Assembly: GCA_964426415.1 (NCBI GenBank)
Contig: CAYRQM010000007.1
Span: 1-53,246, forward strand
Origin: UBA3792 sp964426415
Lineage (GTDB): Bacteria; Bacillota; Clostridia; Christensenellales; CAG-138
Direction of reading: 5' to 3'
Length of the DNA: 53,246 nucleotides
Shown piece by piece: positions 18,119 through 26,061 of this stretch (positions are counted from its first letter, which is position 1; each line of letters starts with the position of its first letter). Below the pieces are notes generated by a model that saw only the letters and a program-made list of their open reading frames with translations, made no database searches and had not been told where the DNA came from. The translations under genes and the position numbers were made by a program.

Positions 18119-18966
18119 TGAAAGTGCTTGTAACGGGTTCCAAAGGTCAATTGGGTATAGACGTAATGAAGAGATTGCAGGTATGCAAACTACCTGTGGT
18201 TGGTGTTGATTTGGATACGTGCGACGTCACCGATGCGCAGAGCGTGCTGCAAACATTTGAAGAAGTGCATCCTGACGCGGTTATTCACTGCGCTGCATAC
18301 ACCGCTGTTGACAAAGCTGAGACCGAACGCGAACTGTGCGAAAGGGTAAACATCATCGGCACGGACAACATCGCAATGGCGTGTTCGGAATTTGGCGCCA
18401 AGATGCTTTTTCTCAGCACGGACTATGTGTTCAACGGCGAAGGGGAGCAACCCTATACGACGGATGACCCTTGCAATCCCATCAACTTTTATGGCTATTG
18501 TAAACGGCAAGCGGAGGAACGAATTCAGCAATCTCTTGACCGATACTTTATCGTTCGCATTTCGTGGGTGTTTGGACATTATGGCAACAACTTTGTGAAA
18601 ACCATGTTGCGATTGGGCAAGGAACGAGAATCCATCATGGTTGTAAACGATCAGATCGGATCGCCCACCTTTACGGAAGATTTGGCAACATTGCTTTGCG
18701 ACATGGTGCAAACGGAACGATACGGAATCTATCACGCAACCAATGAAGGCGTATGTTCTTGGTACGACTTCGCCGCCGCAATCATGCATGAAGCACATCT
18801 ACCCTGTGCGGTTTTGCCCATATCGTCCGAATCATACCGATCGGCAGCAAAGCGTCCCCACAATTCCAGACTGGCAAAGGACAGCTTGGATGCGGCGGGG
18901 TTTTTGCGCCTACCGCGTTGGGAGGATGCGCTAAGAAGATATCTGTGTAACGAACCATTGGTGTGA
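18118..18966 (+). CDS. rmlD: dTDP-4-dehydrorhamnose reductase (low-GC copy)
   Basis: This 282-residue NADPH-dependent SDR makes dTDP-L-rhamnose. TGSKGQLG near the N-terminus, AAYTAVDKAE, STDYVF (100-105), Y125-x3-K129 in YGYCK and ISWVFG are RmlD signatures. Its base composition is clearly more AT-rich than rmlABC before it and the flippase after it, although its start still overlaps the rmlB stop. That suggests allele replacement of this single gene from another lineage. No strong ribosome site is visible; it is probably translated by coupling to rmlB. Confidence 0.94.
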   Translation: MKVLVTGSKGQLGIDVMKRLQVCKLPVVGVDLDTCDVTDAQSVLQTFEEVHPDAVIHCAAYTAVDKAETERELCERVNIIGTDNIAMACSEFGAKMLFLSTDYVFNGEGEQPYTTDDPCNPINFYGYCKRQAEERIQQSLDRYFIVRISWVFGHYGNNFVKTMLRLGKERESIMVVNDQIGSPTFTEDLATLLCDMVQTERYGIYHATNEGVCSWYDFAAAIMHEAHLPCAVLPISSESYRSAAKRPHNSRLAKDSLDAAGFLRLPRWEDALRRYLCNEPLV

Positions 18967-18973
18967 ATAACGC

Positions 18974-20530
18974 ATGAGCAGTACCAAAAAGAAAAGTCTT
19001 CTGAATATCCTGTTCGGCATTCTGGGGCAGATCATCACGATCGCCGTGGGGCTGCTGCTGCCGCGGCTGTTCATCACCAGCTACGGTTCCGAGACCAACG
19101 GGTTCCTGTCCTCCGTCAACGACATCGTCATCTATCTGGCGCTGTTGGAAGCGGGCGTCGGCACCGCCACCATCCAAGCGCTGTACGGCCCCATCGGACG
19201 GGGCGACCGCAACAAAATCAACGGCATCATGGCTGCCACCGACAAGTTTTACAAGCGCACCGCCATCCTGTACGCCGCGGGCGTGTTGCTGCTTGCCGTG
19301 GGCTATCCGCTGATTGTCAAATCCGAACTCAATTCGTTTTTGCAGGCAGGCGTCATTTTGCTGGTGGGCGGTTCCGGCGCGCTGGGGTACTACTTTACCG
19401 CCAAATATCGCAGGCTGCTGTCCGCCGAGGGCAAGGAGTACGTTCCCGCCAACGTCACCACCATCGCCCACCTTGCCATCAGTATCATCAAAATCATCAT
19501 GATATCCTGCGGGCTGTCCATCCTGTGGCTGCAGGTGGCACAGCTTTTCATGACCATCGTACAGATCGGCTACTACAGCTGGTATATGCGGCGGCACTAC
19601 GGCTGGCTCGATCTCAAGGTCAAGCCCGACGAGGCGGCGATCTCACAAAAGAAAAACGTACTGGTGCATCAGGTGGCGCAAATGGTGTTCAATCACACCG
19701 ATGTGCTGATTTTGACGCTGTTCACCAACCTCAAAATCGTCAGCGTCTATGTGCTGTACAACACGCTGATGGACATGGTTTCCACCCTCATCAGCAACGC
19801 CAATACGGGCTTCACCTATCGGCTGGGACAGCTGTGCAACACCGACAGAAAGCGGTTTTTGCAGGTGTTCGACACCTATGAAACCTTCTATATGGCGATC
19901 TCCTTTGCGCTGTACTGCGTGACGTACCTGTTTATTCTGCCGTTCATGCGGCTGTACACAAGGGGCGTCACCGACGTCAACTACCTGCTCACCTACCTGC
20001 CCATCCTGTTTGTGGTGTACAAGGTGATGGTCTGCGGGCGTGCGGCGTGCGGTGCGGTCATCAACTACGCGGGTCATTTCAAAAAAACCCAATGGCGCGC
20101 CATCCTTGAAACGGGCATCAACTTGGTCGTTTCCATCGTCGCCGTGGTGCTGCTGCACAACTTCCGCGACAGCGGCATCTATGGCGTGCTGCTGGGCACC
20201 ATCGCGGCGCTGCTGTACCGCGCAAACGACATGATTCTCTATGCCAATCGCCACATTTTGGAGCGAAGCAGCTGGCAGACGTATCGCAAGTGGGCGATCA
20301 ATATCGTTTTGTTTGTGCTGTGCGTCGCGCTGTGGCGGCTGATTCCGCGCAGCGTCGCGCTGTTGGACGGCTATTTCAACCTCGTCCTGTGGGCGGCAAT
20401 CGCCACCGTCGCCATCGTGGTGGCGTTCTTGGGCGTCAACGCGTTGGCGTACCGCGGCGCGGCAAAGGGCGTATGGGGCTATATCAAAGAAGAGCTGCTG
20501 CCCAAGAAGCGCATCAAACGGGGCGCGTGA
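18974..20530 (+). CDS. Polysaccharide repeat-unit flippase (Wzx-like, MOP superfamily)
   Basis: A 518-residue polytopic membrane protein with about 12-14 hydrophobic segments and a basic C-terminal tail (LLPKKRIKRGA). The N-terminus (LLNILFGILGQIITIAVGLLL then LPRLFITSYGSETNGF) is the typical start of the polysaccharide-biosynthesis MOP flippases. It would move undecaprenyl-linked repeat units across the membrane, before EpsG-like polymerisation. It is the last gene of the operon and starts 7 nt after rmlD. No clear hairpin terminator follows in the 60 nt before the mrnC promoter. Confidence 0.88.
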   Translation: MSSTKKKSLLNILFGILGQIITIAVGLLLPRLFITSYGSETNGFLSSVNDIVIYLALLEAGVGTATIQALYGPIGRGDRNKINGIMAATDKFYKRTAILYAAGVLLLAVGYPLIVKSELNSFLQAGVILLVGGSGALGYYFTAKYRRLLSAEGKEYVPANVTTIAHLAISIIKIIMISCGLSILWLQVAQLFMTIVQIGYYSWYMRRHYGWLDLKVKPDEAAISQKKNVLVHQVAQMVFNHTDVLILTLFTNLKIVSVYVLYNTLMDMVSTLISNANTGFTYRLGQLCNTDRKRFLQVFDTYETFYMAISFALYCVTYLFILPFMRLYTRGVTDVNYLLTYLPILFVVYKVMVCGRAACGAVINYAGHFKKTQWRAILETGINLVVSIVAVVLLHNFRDSGIYGVLLGTIAALLYRANDMILYANRHILERSSWQTYRKWAINIVLFVLCVALWRLIPRSVALLDGYFNLVLWAAIATVAIVVAFLGVNALAYRGAAKGVWGYIKEELLPKKRIKRGA

Positions 20531-20590
20531 CCCGCTTGGCACGCTGCAAAAAAGAATGGGCGCAATCTGTGCATTTGCCGAAAATAATCA

Positions 20591-20619
20591 TTGCCTTTTG
20601 TAAAAAAACAAGATATAGT
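20591..20619 (+). promoter_or_regulatory. mrnC promoter giving a near-leaderless transcript
   Basis: TTGCCT (20591-20596), a 17-nt spacer and TATAGT (20614-20619) give a predicted start near 20626, only 2 nt before the ATG at 20628. No Shine-Dalgarno sequence is present. Confidence 0.6.
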
Positions 20620-20627
20620 ACCTGTGT

Positions 20628-21068
20628 ATGGTTATGAGAGAACAAATCTTGACGGCATTGGGAATCGTGCAGACGCCTGACCCGCTGCAGCTGTCCGCGT
20701 TGACGCTGGCGTATCTGGGCGACACGGTGTACGATCTGTATGTGCGCACCCACCTCGTCTCCACCATGGACGGGACGGTGCACGCGCTGCATTTGGCGTC
20801 CGCAAAGCTGGTCTGCGCCAAGGGGCAGGCGGCGGCGGCGTACCGCATCCTGCCATTGCTCACCGAGGAAGAAACGGCGGCGTTCAAGCGCGGCCGAAAC
20901 GCCCACAGCGGAACCGTCCCCAAGAACGCCGACGTGCAGGAATATCGCGTCGCCACCGGCTTGGAAGCACTGCTGGGGTTCCTCTTTTGCAAGGGACAGG
21001 ACGCGCGCATCGGCTGTTTGATGGCGACTGCGTTACAAGAAAAATCATCCGACCACGGAAAGGAATAA
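20628..21068 (+). CDS. mrnC: Mini-ribonuclease III (23S rRNA maturation)
   Basis: A 146-residue RNase III-type catalytic domain lacking a dsRNA-binding domain, as in MrnC, which trims 23S rRNA ends in Bacillota. ALTLAYLGDTVYDLYVRTHLV carries the conserved acidic and aromatic catalytic residues, KAQAAAAYR-like and FKRGRNAHSGTVPKNADVQEYRVAT follow in part, and ATGLEALLGFLF closes the fold. Either the ATG at 20628 or 20634 could be used; both are too near the promoter for a ribosome site. It is the first gene of the conserved mrnC-rlmB-sigH cluster, although cysS, usually upstream, is missing. Confidence 0.93.
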   Translation: MVMREQILTALGIVQTPDPLQLSALTLAYLGDTVYDLYVRTHLVSTMDGTVHALHLASAKLVCAKGQAAAAYRILPLLTEEETAAFKRGRNAHSGTVPKNADVQEYRVATGLEALLGFLFCKGQDARIGCLMATALQEKSSDHGKE

Positions 21069-21070
21069 CA

Positions 21071-22483
21071 ATGGCATACGATCAAAACAACAACAGCGGC
21101 AATCGCTCCTACGGCAACCGCTCCTATGGGGACAAGAAACCCTATGGCGACAAGAAACCCTATGGGGATAAGAAGCCCTATGGGGACAAGAAACCCTATG
21201 GCGACAAGAAGCCCTATGGGGACAAGAAGCCCTACGGCGACAAGCCCTATGGCGAGAGAAAACCTTACGGCGATAAGCCCTACGGCGACAAAAAGCCCTA
21301 CGGCGACAAGCCCTATGGCGACAGAAAGCCCTATGGCGATAAGCCCTACGGCGACAAAAAGCCCTACGGCGATAAGCCCTATGGCGACAGAAAGCCCTAC
21401 GGCGACAAGCCTTACGGCGACAAAAAGCCCTACGGCGATAAGCCCTATGGCGAGAGAAAGCCTTATGGCGACAAGCCCTATGGCGACAGAAAGCCTTATG
21501 GCGACAAGCCCTATGGCGACAGAAAGCCCTATGGCGATAAGCCTTACGGCGAGAGAAAGCCTTATGGCGACAAGCCCTACGGCGAGAGAAAGCCGTACAA
21601 GAAGTTTGGGGACAAGCCCTACGAGAAAAAGAATTACGACGAGCGGCAGACATTTGACCGCGACGCGACGGACGAATCGCGCGCGCCGCAAGGCGAGCCG
21701 ACCGCAGTGCAGCAGAACGAGCCGGACGAACAGCCGTACCTGCTGATTGGGCGCAACGCGGTGCGCGAAGCGATCAAGAGCGAACGCAGCATCGACCGCA
21801 TTTTGGTGACGGCGGAGCAGGATGGTTCCCTGCGCGAGATCGTCAATATGGCGCGGGACAAAAAGCTGGTGCTGCGGGAAGTCGACCGCAAAAAGCTGGA
21901 CGAGCTTTGCATGCCGTTCGGGCACGGCGGCAACACCGCCAACCACCAAGGCATTGTGGCGTACGCGGCGGGCGTGACCTACTGCGACGTGAAGGACATC
22001 CTTGCGGTGGCGAAGGAACGCGGCGAAGACCCGTTTGTGATCGTGCTGGACGGCGTCGAGGACCCGCACAATTTGGGCTCCATCATCCGCAGCGCATCGT
22101 GCGCGGGCGCGCATGGCGTCATCATCGGCAAGCGCAGAAGCGCGTCGGTCACGGCAGCGGCGGTCAAGGCGTCGGCAGGCGCCACCGAGTGCATCAAAAT
22201 TGCGCGGGTGGTCAACATCAACGGCGCATTGCAAGAGCTCAAGCGTGCCGGCCTTTGGATTGCGGGCGCGGATATGCAGGGGCGTCCGATGCGTGAGCAG
22301 GGGCTCAACGGCGCGTTGGCGCTGATCATCGGCGGCGAGGGCGACGGTCTTTCCAAGCTCGTCACCGAGAACTGCGACTTTCTCGTTTCCATCCCCATTC
22401 AGGGGCAGATTGGTTCTTTGAACGCGGGCGTCGCGGCAGCGGTGCTGATGTTCGAGAAGAAGCGGCAAGACGCCGAACAATAA
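21071..22483 (+). CDS. rlmB: 23S rRNA 2'-O-methyltransferase (RlmB/TrmH group 3) with long KPYGD-repeat tail
   Basis: A 470-residue SpoU-family methyltransferase, about 220 residues longer than usual. Residues about 10-185 are low-complexity: roughly six 6-residue KKPYGD units, then about eleven 11-residue KPYGDKPYGDR-type units, rich in Lys, Arg, Tyr and Gly. The canonical enzyme follows: LLIGRNAVREAI substrate domain, then the knotted SPOUT domain with NLGSIIR, IGGEGDGLS and GSLNAGVAAAVLMFE. AAAGGA precedes the ATG. The tail may be a disordered RNA-binding or condensate-forming arm; that is inference. The 3' end overlaps sigH by 1 bp. Confidence 0.92.
   Translation: MAYDQNNNSGNRSYGNRSYGDKKPYGDKKPYGDKKPYGDKKPYGDKKPYGDKKPYGDKPYGERKPYGDKPYGDKKPYGDKPYGDRKPYGDKPYGDKKPYGDKPYGDRKPYGDKPYGDKKPYGDKPYGERKPYGDKPYGDRKPYGDKPYGDRKPYGDKPYGERKPYGDKPYGERKPYKKFGDKPYEKKNYDERQTFDRDATDESRAPQGEPTAVQQNEPDEQPYLLIGRNAVREAIKSERSIDRILVTAEQDGSLREIVNMARDKKLVLREVDRKKLDELCMPFGHGGNTANHQGIVAYAAGVTYCDVKDILAVAKERGEDPFVIVLDGVEDPHNLGSIIRSASCAGAHGVIIGKRRSASVTAAAVKASAGATECIKIARVVNINGALQELKRAGLWIAGADMQGRPMREQGLNGALALIIGGEGDGLSKLVTENCDFLVSIPIQGQIGSLNAGVAAAVLMFEKKRQDAEQ
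21118..21597 (+). repeat. In-frame tandem repeat encoding the RlmB tail
   Basis: Short coding repeat based on the 12-15 bp core AAGCCCTATGGCGACA. The first part has 18-bp periodicity (KKPYGD), the second 33-bp periodicity (KPYGD plus KPYGDR/ER/DK). Codons vary (CCCTAC, CCTTAT, GATAAG, GACAAA), yet the peptide stays constant, so the protein repeat is being maintained rather than being a fresh slippage product. Confidence 0.9.
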
Positions 22484-23082
22484 TGGAGAAACCCACTGAC
22501 GAAGTCTTATTGGAACGGCTGCGTGCAGGCGACGCCGAGGCGGAGCGATTGCTGTACGAACGGTACAAGCAAACGGTTCGCTCCCGTGCGCGCACGTATT
22601 TCTTGATCGGCGCAGACCATGAGGACCTCGTGCAGGAGGGGATGTTGGGGCTGTATAAGGCGGTCTGCGAATACGATCCCACGCGGGAAGCGTCGTTTCA
22701 CAGCTTTGCGGAGCTGTGCATCACGCGGCAAATCCTCACCGCCATCAAAACGGCGTCGCGCAAGAAGCATACGCCCCTCAACACCTACGTTTCGCTCAAC
22801 CGTCCCGCGTCCAACGACGACAGCGACCGCACCCTTTTGGACATGGTGCAAAACCTGCGCGTGACCGACCCGGAGGAGCAGCTCATCGGCAGAGAGAATC
22901 TGGAGCATCTGACGCAGTACATCGACGGGGCGCTTTCTCCGATGGAGAAGAAAGTCCTTTCCCTGTACCTGTCGGGCATGTCCTATCAGCAGATTGCCGC
23001 GTCGATGCAGCGCTCCCTCAAATCCATCGACAACGCGCTGCAGCGGGTCAAGCGCAAGCTGGAACGCTACTTGGAAAAGTGA
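22483..23082 (+). CDS. sigH: RNA polymerase sigma factor of the SigH family
   Basis: A 199-residue sigma-70 family factor. Region 2 contains FLIGADHEDLVQEGMLGLYKA and FHSFAELCITRQILTAIKTA; region 4 contains LSPMEKKVLSLYLSGMSYQQI and the DNA-recognition helix SLKSIDNALQRVKRKL. In Bacillus the orthologous gene follows mrnC-rlmB-yacP and directs post-exponential and early sporulation genes. Here it directly overlaps rlmB (TAATG), so yacP (rae1) is absent from the cluster. No strong ribosome site is visible; translation is probably coupled. A hairpin terminator follows within 20 nt. Confidence 0.92.
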   Translation: MEKPTDEVLLERLRAGDAEAERLLYERYKQTVRSRARTYFLIGADHEDLVQEGMLGLYKAVCEYDPTREASFHSFAELCITRQILTAIKTASRKKHTPLNTYVSLNRPASNDDSDRTLLDMVQNLRVTDPEEQLIGRENLEHLTQYIDGALSPMEKKVLSLYLSGMSYQQIAASMQRSLKSIDNALQRVKRKLERYLEK

Positions 23083-23099
23083 ATAGTGAATGGTTCAGG

Positions 23100-23130
23100 A
23101 AATGGCGGTTTTTGACCGCCATTTTGACTT
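23100..23130 (+). terminator. Terminator after sigH (repeat family T hairpin)
   Basis: A perfect 10-bp stem (AAATGGCGGT / ACCGCCATTT) with a 5-nt loop is followed by a T-rich tail. The same hairpin recurs at 23381 and 47355. Confidence 0.8.
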
Positions 23131-23167
23131 TTAGAGCGTGTGCGCCAGCCCCGCCGCGCCCCACGTG

Positions 23168-23246
23168 GTCATTCTGTAGTGGCAGATAGCATCTGCCCAC
23201 CGCTCCCACACGGTCATTCCGTAGGGGCAGATAGAATCTGCCCGCC
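23168..23246. repeat. Dispersed hairpin repeat, family B (two copies)
   Basis: Copies at 23168-23201 and 23213-23246. Each reads GTCATTC(T/C)GTAG followed by a palindrome such as GGGCAGATAGAATCTGCCC. Further copies lie at 23443 and 47395. Confidence 0.75.
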
Positions 23247-23258
23247 ACGTCCCGCACG

Positions 23259-23332
23259 GTCATTCTGAGGGACGAAGTACCGAAGAATCTCCCGTGTAAG
23301 CGCGAGATCCTTCGGCGCAGCCTCAGGATGAC
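23259..23332. repeat. Dispersed palindromic repeat, family A
   Basis: Starts GTCATTCTGAGG and ends CCTCAGGATGAC. The inner arms CCGAAGAATCTC and GAGATCCTTCGG pair, so the whole 74 bp can fold as one long hairpin. It is followed by a GAAGGAATGAAGAA tract leading into the next T hairpin. Confidence 0.8.
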
Positions 23333-23380
23333 AAACGGGAATGAAGGAATGAAGAAATGAAGGAATGAAGAAATTTTGGT

Positions 23381-23408
23381 AATGGCGGTTGCACCGCCAT
23401 TTTGATTC
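23381..23408. repeat. Family T hairpin, second copy
   Basis: AATGGCGGT-tgc-ACCGCCATT plus TTGATT. It can act as a terminator in the + direction, but no gene ends nearby, so it is better read as a repeat. Confidence 0.7.
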
Positions 23409-23442
23409 TTGTACGTTCGCATTCAAAACAGCACCCCACGCG

Positions 23443-23561
23443 GTCATTCCGTAGGGGCAGATAGCATCTGCCCACCGCTCCCACGGGGTCATTTTGAGGT
23501 ACGAAGTACCGAAGAATCTCCTGCTTACACGCGAGATCCTTCGGCGCAGCCTCAGGATGAC
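23443..23561. repeat. Adjacent family B and family A repeats
   Basis: A B element (23443-23476) is followed by an A element (23488-23561). The same B-then-A order occurs at 47395-47516. The A copy has the small stem GGTAC-gaa-GTACC where others have GGCAC-gaa-GTGCC. Confidence 0.75.
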
Positions 23562-23590
23562 AGAGGGCGCGATTTAACGTTCCTTTCCCG

Positions 23591-23740
23591 AAAATCGTGT
23601 ACGCGGGTGTACCCGCAAAAGGTTGGTAGCGCCGCAACCCAAAACCGTGTACGCGGGTGTTCCCGCAAAAGGTTGGTAGCGCCGCAACCCAAAGCCGTGT
23701 GAACGGATGTTCCCGCAAAAGGTTGGTAGCGAAGCGAAAG
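23591..23740. repeat. Three tandem 50-bp repeats, family C
   Basis: Units begin at 23591, 23641 and 23691. Each has CGTGTACGCGGGTGTTCCCG or a close variant (hairpin GCGGG-tgtt-CCCGC) followed by CAAAAGGTTGGTAGCG. The third unit is more diverged at its start and continues into a longer element extending to about 23870. Confidence 0.8.
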
Positions 23741-23865
23741 GAGTAACGCCCGCGTCAAGAAGGGCGTAGCCGAAGCGAGCGTGACCTTTTGCGGAGAGGA
23801 GGCGCGACGGAACGGGCGAGCAATGCGGATGAGGCGAAGCCGAAGAAGCCGTTGCGAACGAAGTG
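23695..23865. repeat. Long intergenic element, inverted copy at 26948-27117
   Basis: About 170 bp, including GTGACCTTTTGCGGAGAGGA, is very similar to the reverse complement of 26948-27117. The two copies flank ispE through the degV gene in opposite orientation. A related 20-bp segment repeats again at 23881-23900. Confidence 0.75.
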
Positions 23866-23927
23866 CAGTCCGCGCCGACGAGCGTGACCTTTTGCGGAGA
23901 GGAGGCGCGACGGAGCAGACAAGCGGC

Positions 23928-23949
23928 ACTTTCCGCAGAAAGTGCCGTG
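23928..23949. repeat. 22-bp near-perfect palindrome
   Basis: GGCACTTTCCG then CAGAAAGTGCC. The same palindrome, with one base difference at the centre, occurs at 51241-51262. It lies upstream of ispE inside repeat-rich DNA. Confidence 0.7.
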
Positions 23950-23982
23950 CGTTACGCGGAGTCCGCGCCGACGAGCGACGAC

Positions 23983-24011
23983 TTGCAACCACGGCGCCCT
24001 TGTGCTATACT
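23983..24011 (+). promoter_or_regulatory. ispE promoter, leaderless geometry
   Basis: TTGCAA (23983-23988), 17-nt spacer, TATACT (24006-24011). The predicted start, 7 nt downstream, is base 24018, exactly the A of the ispE ATG. There is no ribosome-binding site. Confidence 0.7.
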
Positions 24012-24017
24012 GTCCGC

Positions 24018-24839
24018 ATGGTCGTAGAGGAATTGGCACTTGCCAAGCTAAATCTCACATTGGGCGTTCTGTATAAGCGGGAAGATGGGTATCACGCCAT
24101 CGATTCCGTCATGCAGACGATCAACCTGTTTGACCGCATCTTTGTTGAAAAGGCGCGCAAGGTTGAAGTGACCGTTACGGGGATGGAGCTGCCCTACGAA
24201 AACACCATGTACAAGGCAGCCATGCTGTACCAAAAGGCAACGGGCTGCGGTGCGCGGATTCGCTGCGAAAAGCGCATTCCCATGGAAGCGGGCTTGGGCG
24301 GCGGAAGCGCCGACGCGGCTGCCGTATTGCGCGGGCTGCAGCGGCTGCATCGCATGGCGGACGACACGACGCTGGGGCAGATTGCGCTGGCGGTGGGTGC
24401 GGACGTGCCCTTTTGCCTGCGCGGCGGCACCTGTCGCTGCGAAGGCGTCGGCGAGGTGCTGACGCCGTTTCAGCCCGCAACGCGTTTGTACTTTGTTGTT
24501 TGCAAGCCCAAAGACGGCGTTTCCACCCGTGAGCTGTTTGCCACGCTGCCCATGCCGCGGCCGCGCGTCGATACCTACGGCGCCATCGCCGCCTTGGGCA
24601 AGGGCGATCTTGCGGCGCTGGCAACGCGGATGCAAAACGTCTTGGAGCCTGCCGCCATTGCCCGCGTGCCCGAAATTGGCGCGCTCAAGCAAGCGCTTTT
24701 GGATGCAGGCGCCTTGGCGGCGCAGATGACGGGCAGCGGCTCCGCCGTCTTTGGATTATTCGAAACCGAGCAGCAAGCAAAGGACGCCTTGCCCGCCGTC
24801 GCGTGGGCACCGTTCTGCATAACCTGCCGTTCATTGTAG
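24018..24839 (+). CDS. ispE: 4-diphosphocytidyl-2-C-methyl-D-erythritol kinase
   Basis: A 273-residue GHMP kinase that phosphorylates CDP-methylerythritol in the non-mevalonate isoprenoid pathway. AKLNLTLGVLYKREDGYHAI is the N-terminal substrate motif, PMEAGLGGGSADAAAVL is the ATP-binding GHMP loop, and QMTGSGSAVFGLF is motif 3. I start at ATG 24018 because conserved sequence begins there and the region before is repeat DNA; the longer open frame to 23781 has no homology signature. The promoter geometry suggests a leaderless message. It leads a unit with an HD hydrolase (8-nt gap) and an ECF S component. Confidence 0.95.
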   Translation: MVVEELALAKLNLTLGVLYKREDGYHAIDSVMQTINLFDRIFVEKARKVEVTVTGMELPYENTMYKAAMLYQKATGCGARIRCEKRIPMEAGLGGGSADAAAVLRGLQRLHRMADDTTLGQIALAVGADVPFCLRGGTCRCEGVGEVLTPFQPATRLYFVVCKPKDGVSTRELFATLPMPRPRVDTYGAIAALGKGDLAALATRMQNVLEPAAIARVPEIGALKQALLDAGALAAQMTGSGSAVFGLFETEQQAKDALPAVAWAPFCITCRSL

Positions 24840-24847
24840 GAGGTTCT

Positions 24848-25417
24848 ATGTTGACATTAGAAATGGCAAAAGAAATTTTGCATCGCACCACAACCGACCC
24901 GCATCTTCTGAAGCACGCCTTGGCGGTTTCCGCCGCGATGGGCGCGATGGCGGCGTATTATGGCTCTGAGCCCGAATACTGGGAAGCCATCGGCTACCTG
25001 CACGATGTGGATTACGAGCAGTACCCCGACGCGCATTTGCAGCACACCCGTGCGATGCTGGAGCCCGAAGGCGTGGACGAGGCGGACATTCGCTGCATCC
25101 TGTCCCACGGGTACGGGCTGTGTTCCGACGTCAAGCCGCAAAGCGTGGTGGAAAAGTGCCTGTACACGGTGGACGAGCTTACGGGCATCGTCATGGCGGC
25201 GGCGCTGATGCGTCCCACGGGCATTTCGGATATGACGGTGCAGAGCGCCAAGAAAAAGTTTAAGGACAAAAAGTTCGCAGCCAAGTGCGACCGCGATGTG
25301 ATTCTCAACGGCTGCGAGATGCTGGGCCTCCCGTTGGACGTGGTGCTTTCCTGCACGATTGCGGGTATGCAGCGGGTGCAAATCTCACTGGGCATCGGCC
25401 CCAAGGAGGCAGAATGA
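24848..25417 (+). CDS. HD-superfamily hydrolase
   Basis: A 189-residue single-domain HD protein. The metal-binding order is HLLKHALAV, then HD in GYLHDVDYEQYPD, then a later histidine in CILSHGYG, followed by a conserved aspartate in VDELTG. This matches the small uncharacterised HDIG-type hydrolases near housekeeping genes in Clostridia; a phosphohydrolase activity is likely, the substrate unknown. TAGGAGG lies 4 nt before the ATG. Its stop overlaps the next start by ATGA, indicating co-expression with ispE and the S component. Confidence 0.85.
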   Translation: MLTLEMAKEILHRTTTDPHLLKHALAVSAAMGAMAAYYGSEPEYWEAIGYLHDVDYEQYPDAHLQHTRAMLEPEGVDEADIRCILSHGYGLCSDVKPQSVVEKCLYTVDELTGIVMAAALMRPTGISDMTVQSAKKKFKDKKFAAKCDRDVILNGCEMLGLPLDVVLSCTIAGMQRVQISLGIGPKEAE

Positions 25418-25896
25418 ACAAATATGTGCGCCGGCTGACCTACGCGGCGGTGCTTTGTGCGATCACGTTTTTGCTGACCATGTTTGCACGCGTGCCGCTG
25501 CCCGGCGGCATCGGGTACTTGAACTTGGGCGACGTCGGCGTTTTTTTGTGCGCCCTCATTTTGCCCATGCCTTACGCGCCGCTGGCTGCGGGCGTGGGCG
25601 CCATGCTGGCAGACCTGAACGGCTATGCCATCTATGCGCCTGCCACGCTGCTCATCAAGGGCGCGATGGCGCTGGTGGTGTACGCGTTCAATCGCCTGTT
25701 CAAAGGCAAGCTGAAGTCCATTTCCTTGGGCATCGCCACACTGGTGGTGCCAATCGGCTATCTGCTGTTTGAGCTGGCGCTCTACGGCGGCGGCGCCATC
25801 GTGAACGTGCCGCTGAACCTGCTGCAAAGCGTCGTGGGTGCGGGACTGGCATTCGGGCTGTACAAATTGTTGGAACAACGGCTTCCCACCCTGTAA
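25414..25896 (+). CDS. ECF transporter S component (riboflavin-type S family)
   Basis: A 160-residue membrane protein with about five or six hydrophobic segments, fitting the substrate-binding S component of energy-coupling-factor transporters. LTYAAVLCAITFLLTMFARV, GYLNLGDVGVFLCALIL, GAMLADLNGYAIYAPATLLI and KGAMALVVYAFNRL match the PF07155-like S-component group. It would need the shared EcfAA'T module encoded elsewhere. The vitamin cannot be assigned. AAGGAGG precedes the ATG, which overlaps the HD gene stop. A hairpin terminator follows at 25938. Confidence 0.82.
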   Translation: MNKYVRRLTYAAVLCAITFLLTMFARVPLPGGIGYLNLGDVGVFLCALILPMPYAPLAAGVGAMLADLNGYAIYAPATLLIKGAMALVVYAFNRLFKGKLKSISLGIATLVVPIGYLLFELALYGGGAIVNVPLNLLQSVVGAGLAFGLYKLLEQRLPTL

Positions 25897-25937
25897 CAAC
25901 GGAATATCGTCGGCAATTTGTGAAGATTCTACTGTGG

Positions 25938-25966
25938 GTAGAGTCCTCGTTTTTCACTCTACTTTT
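25938..25966 (+). terminator. Terminator of the ispE unit
   Basis: GTAGAGT (25938-25944) pairs with ACTCTAC (25956-25962) and is followed by TTTT. The stem is short (7 bp) and A/T-containing, so moderate strength. Confidence 0.55.
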
Positions 25967-26061
25967 GGGAACGGGGGAAAGAGAGACAACGTGGGCAGCG
26001 GTAGGGTGCGAACAAGAATTGCATCGCGTACAAATAAGATAGAAAAATAGGAGGAATCCAA

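Noticed and set aside
20588..22480. Long minus-strand open frame (630 codons) opposite mrnC-rlmB
   Set aside because: Produced by the KPYGD repeat and GC-rich codons; no motif, and it covers two well-recognised genes.
23781..24017. N-terminal extension of ispE
   Set aside because: Arg-rich translation of dispersed repeats crossing the promoter.
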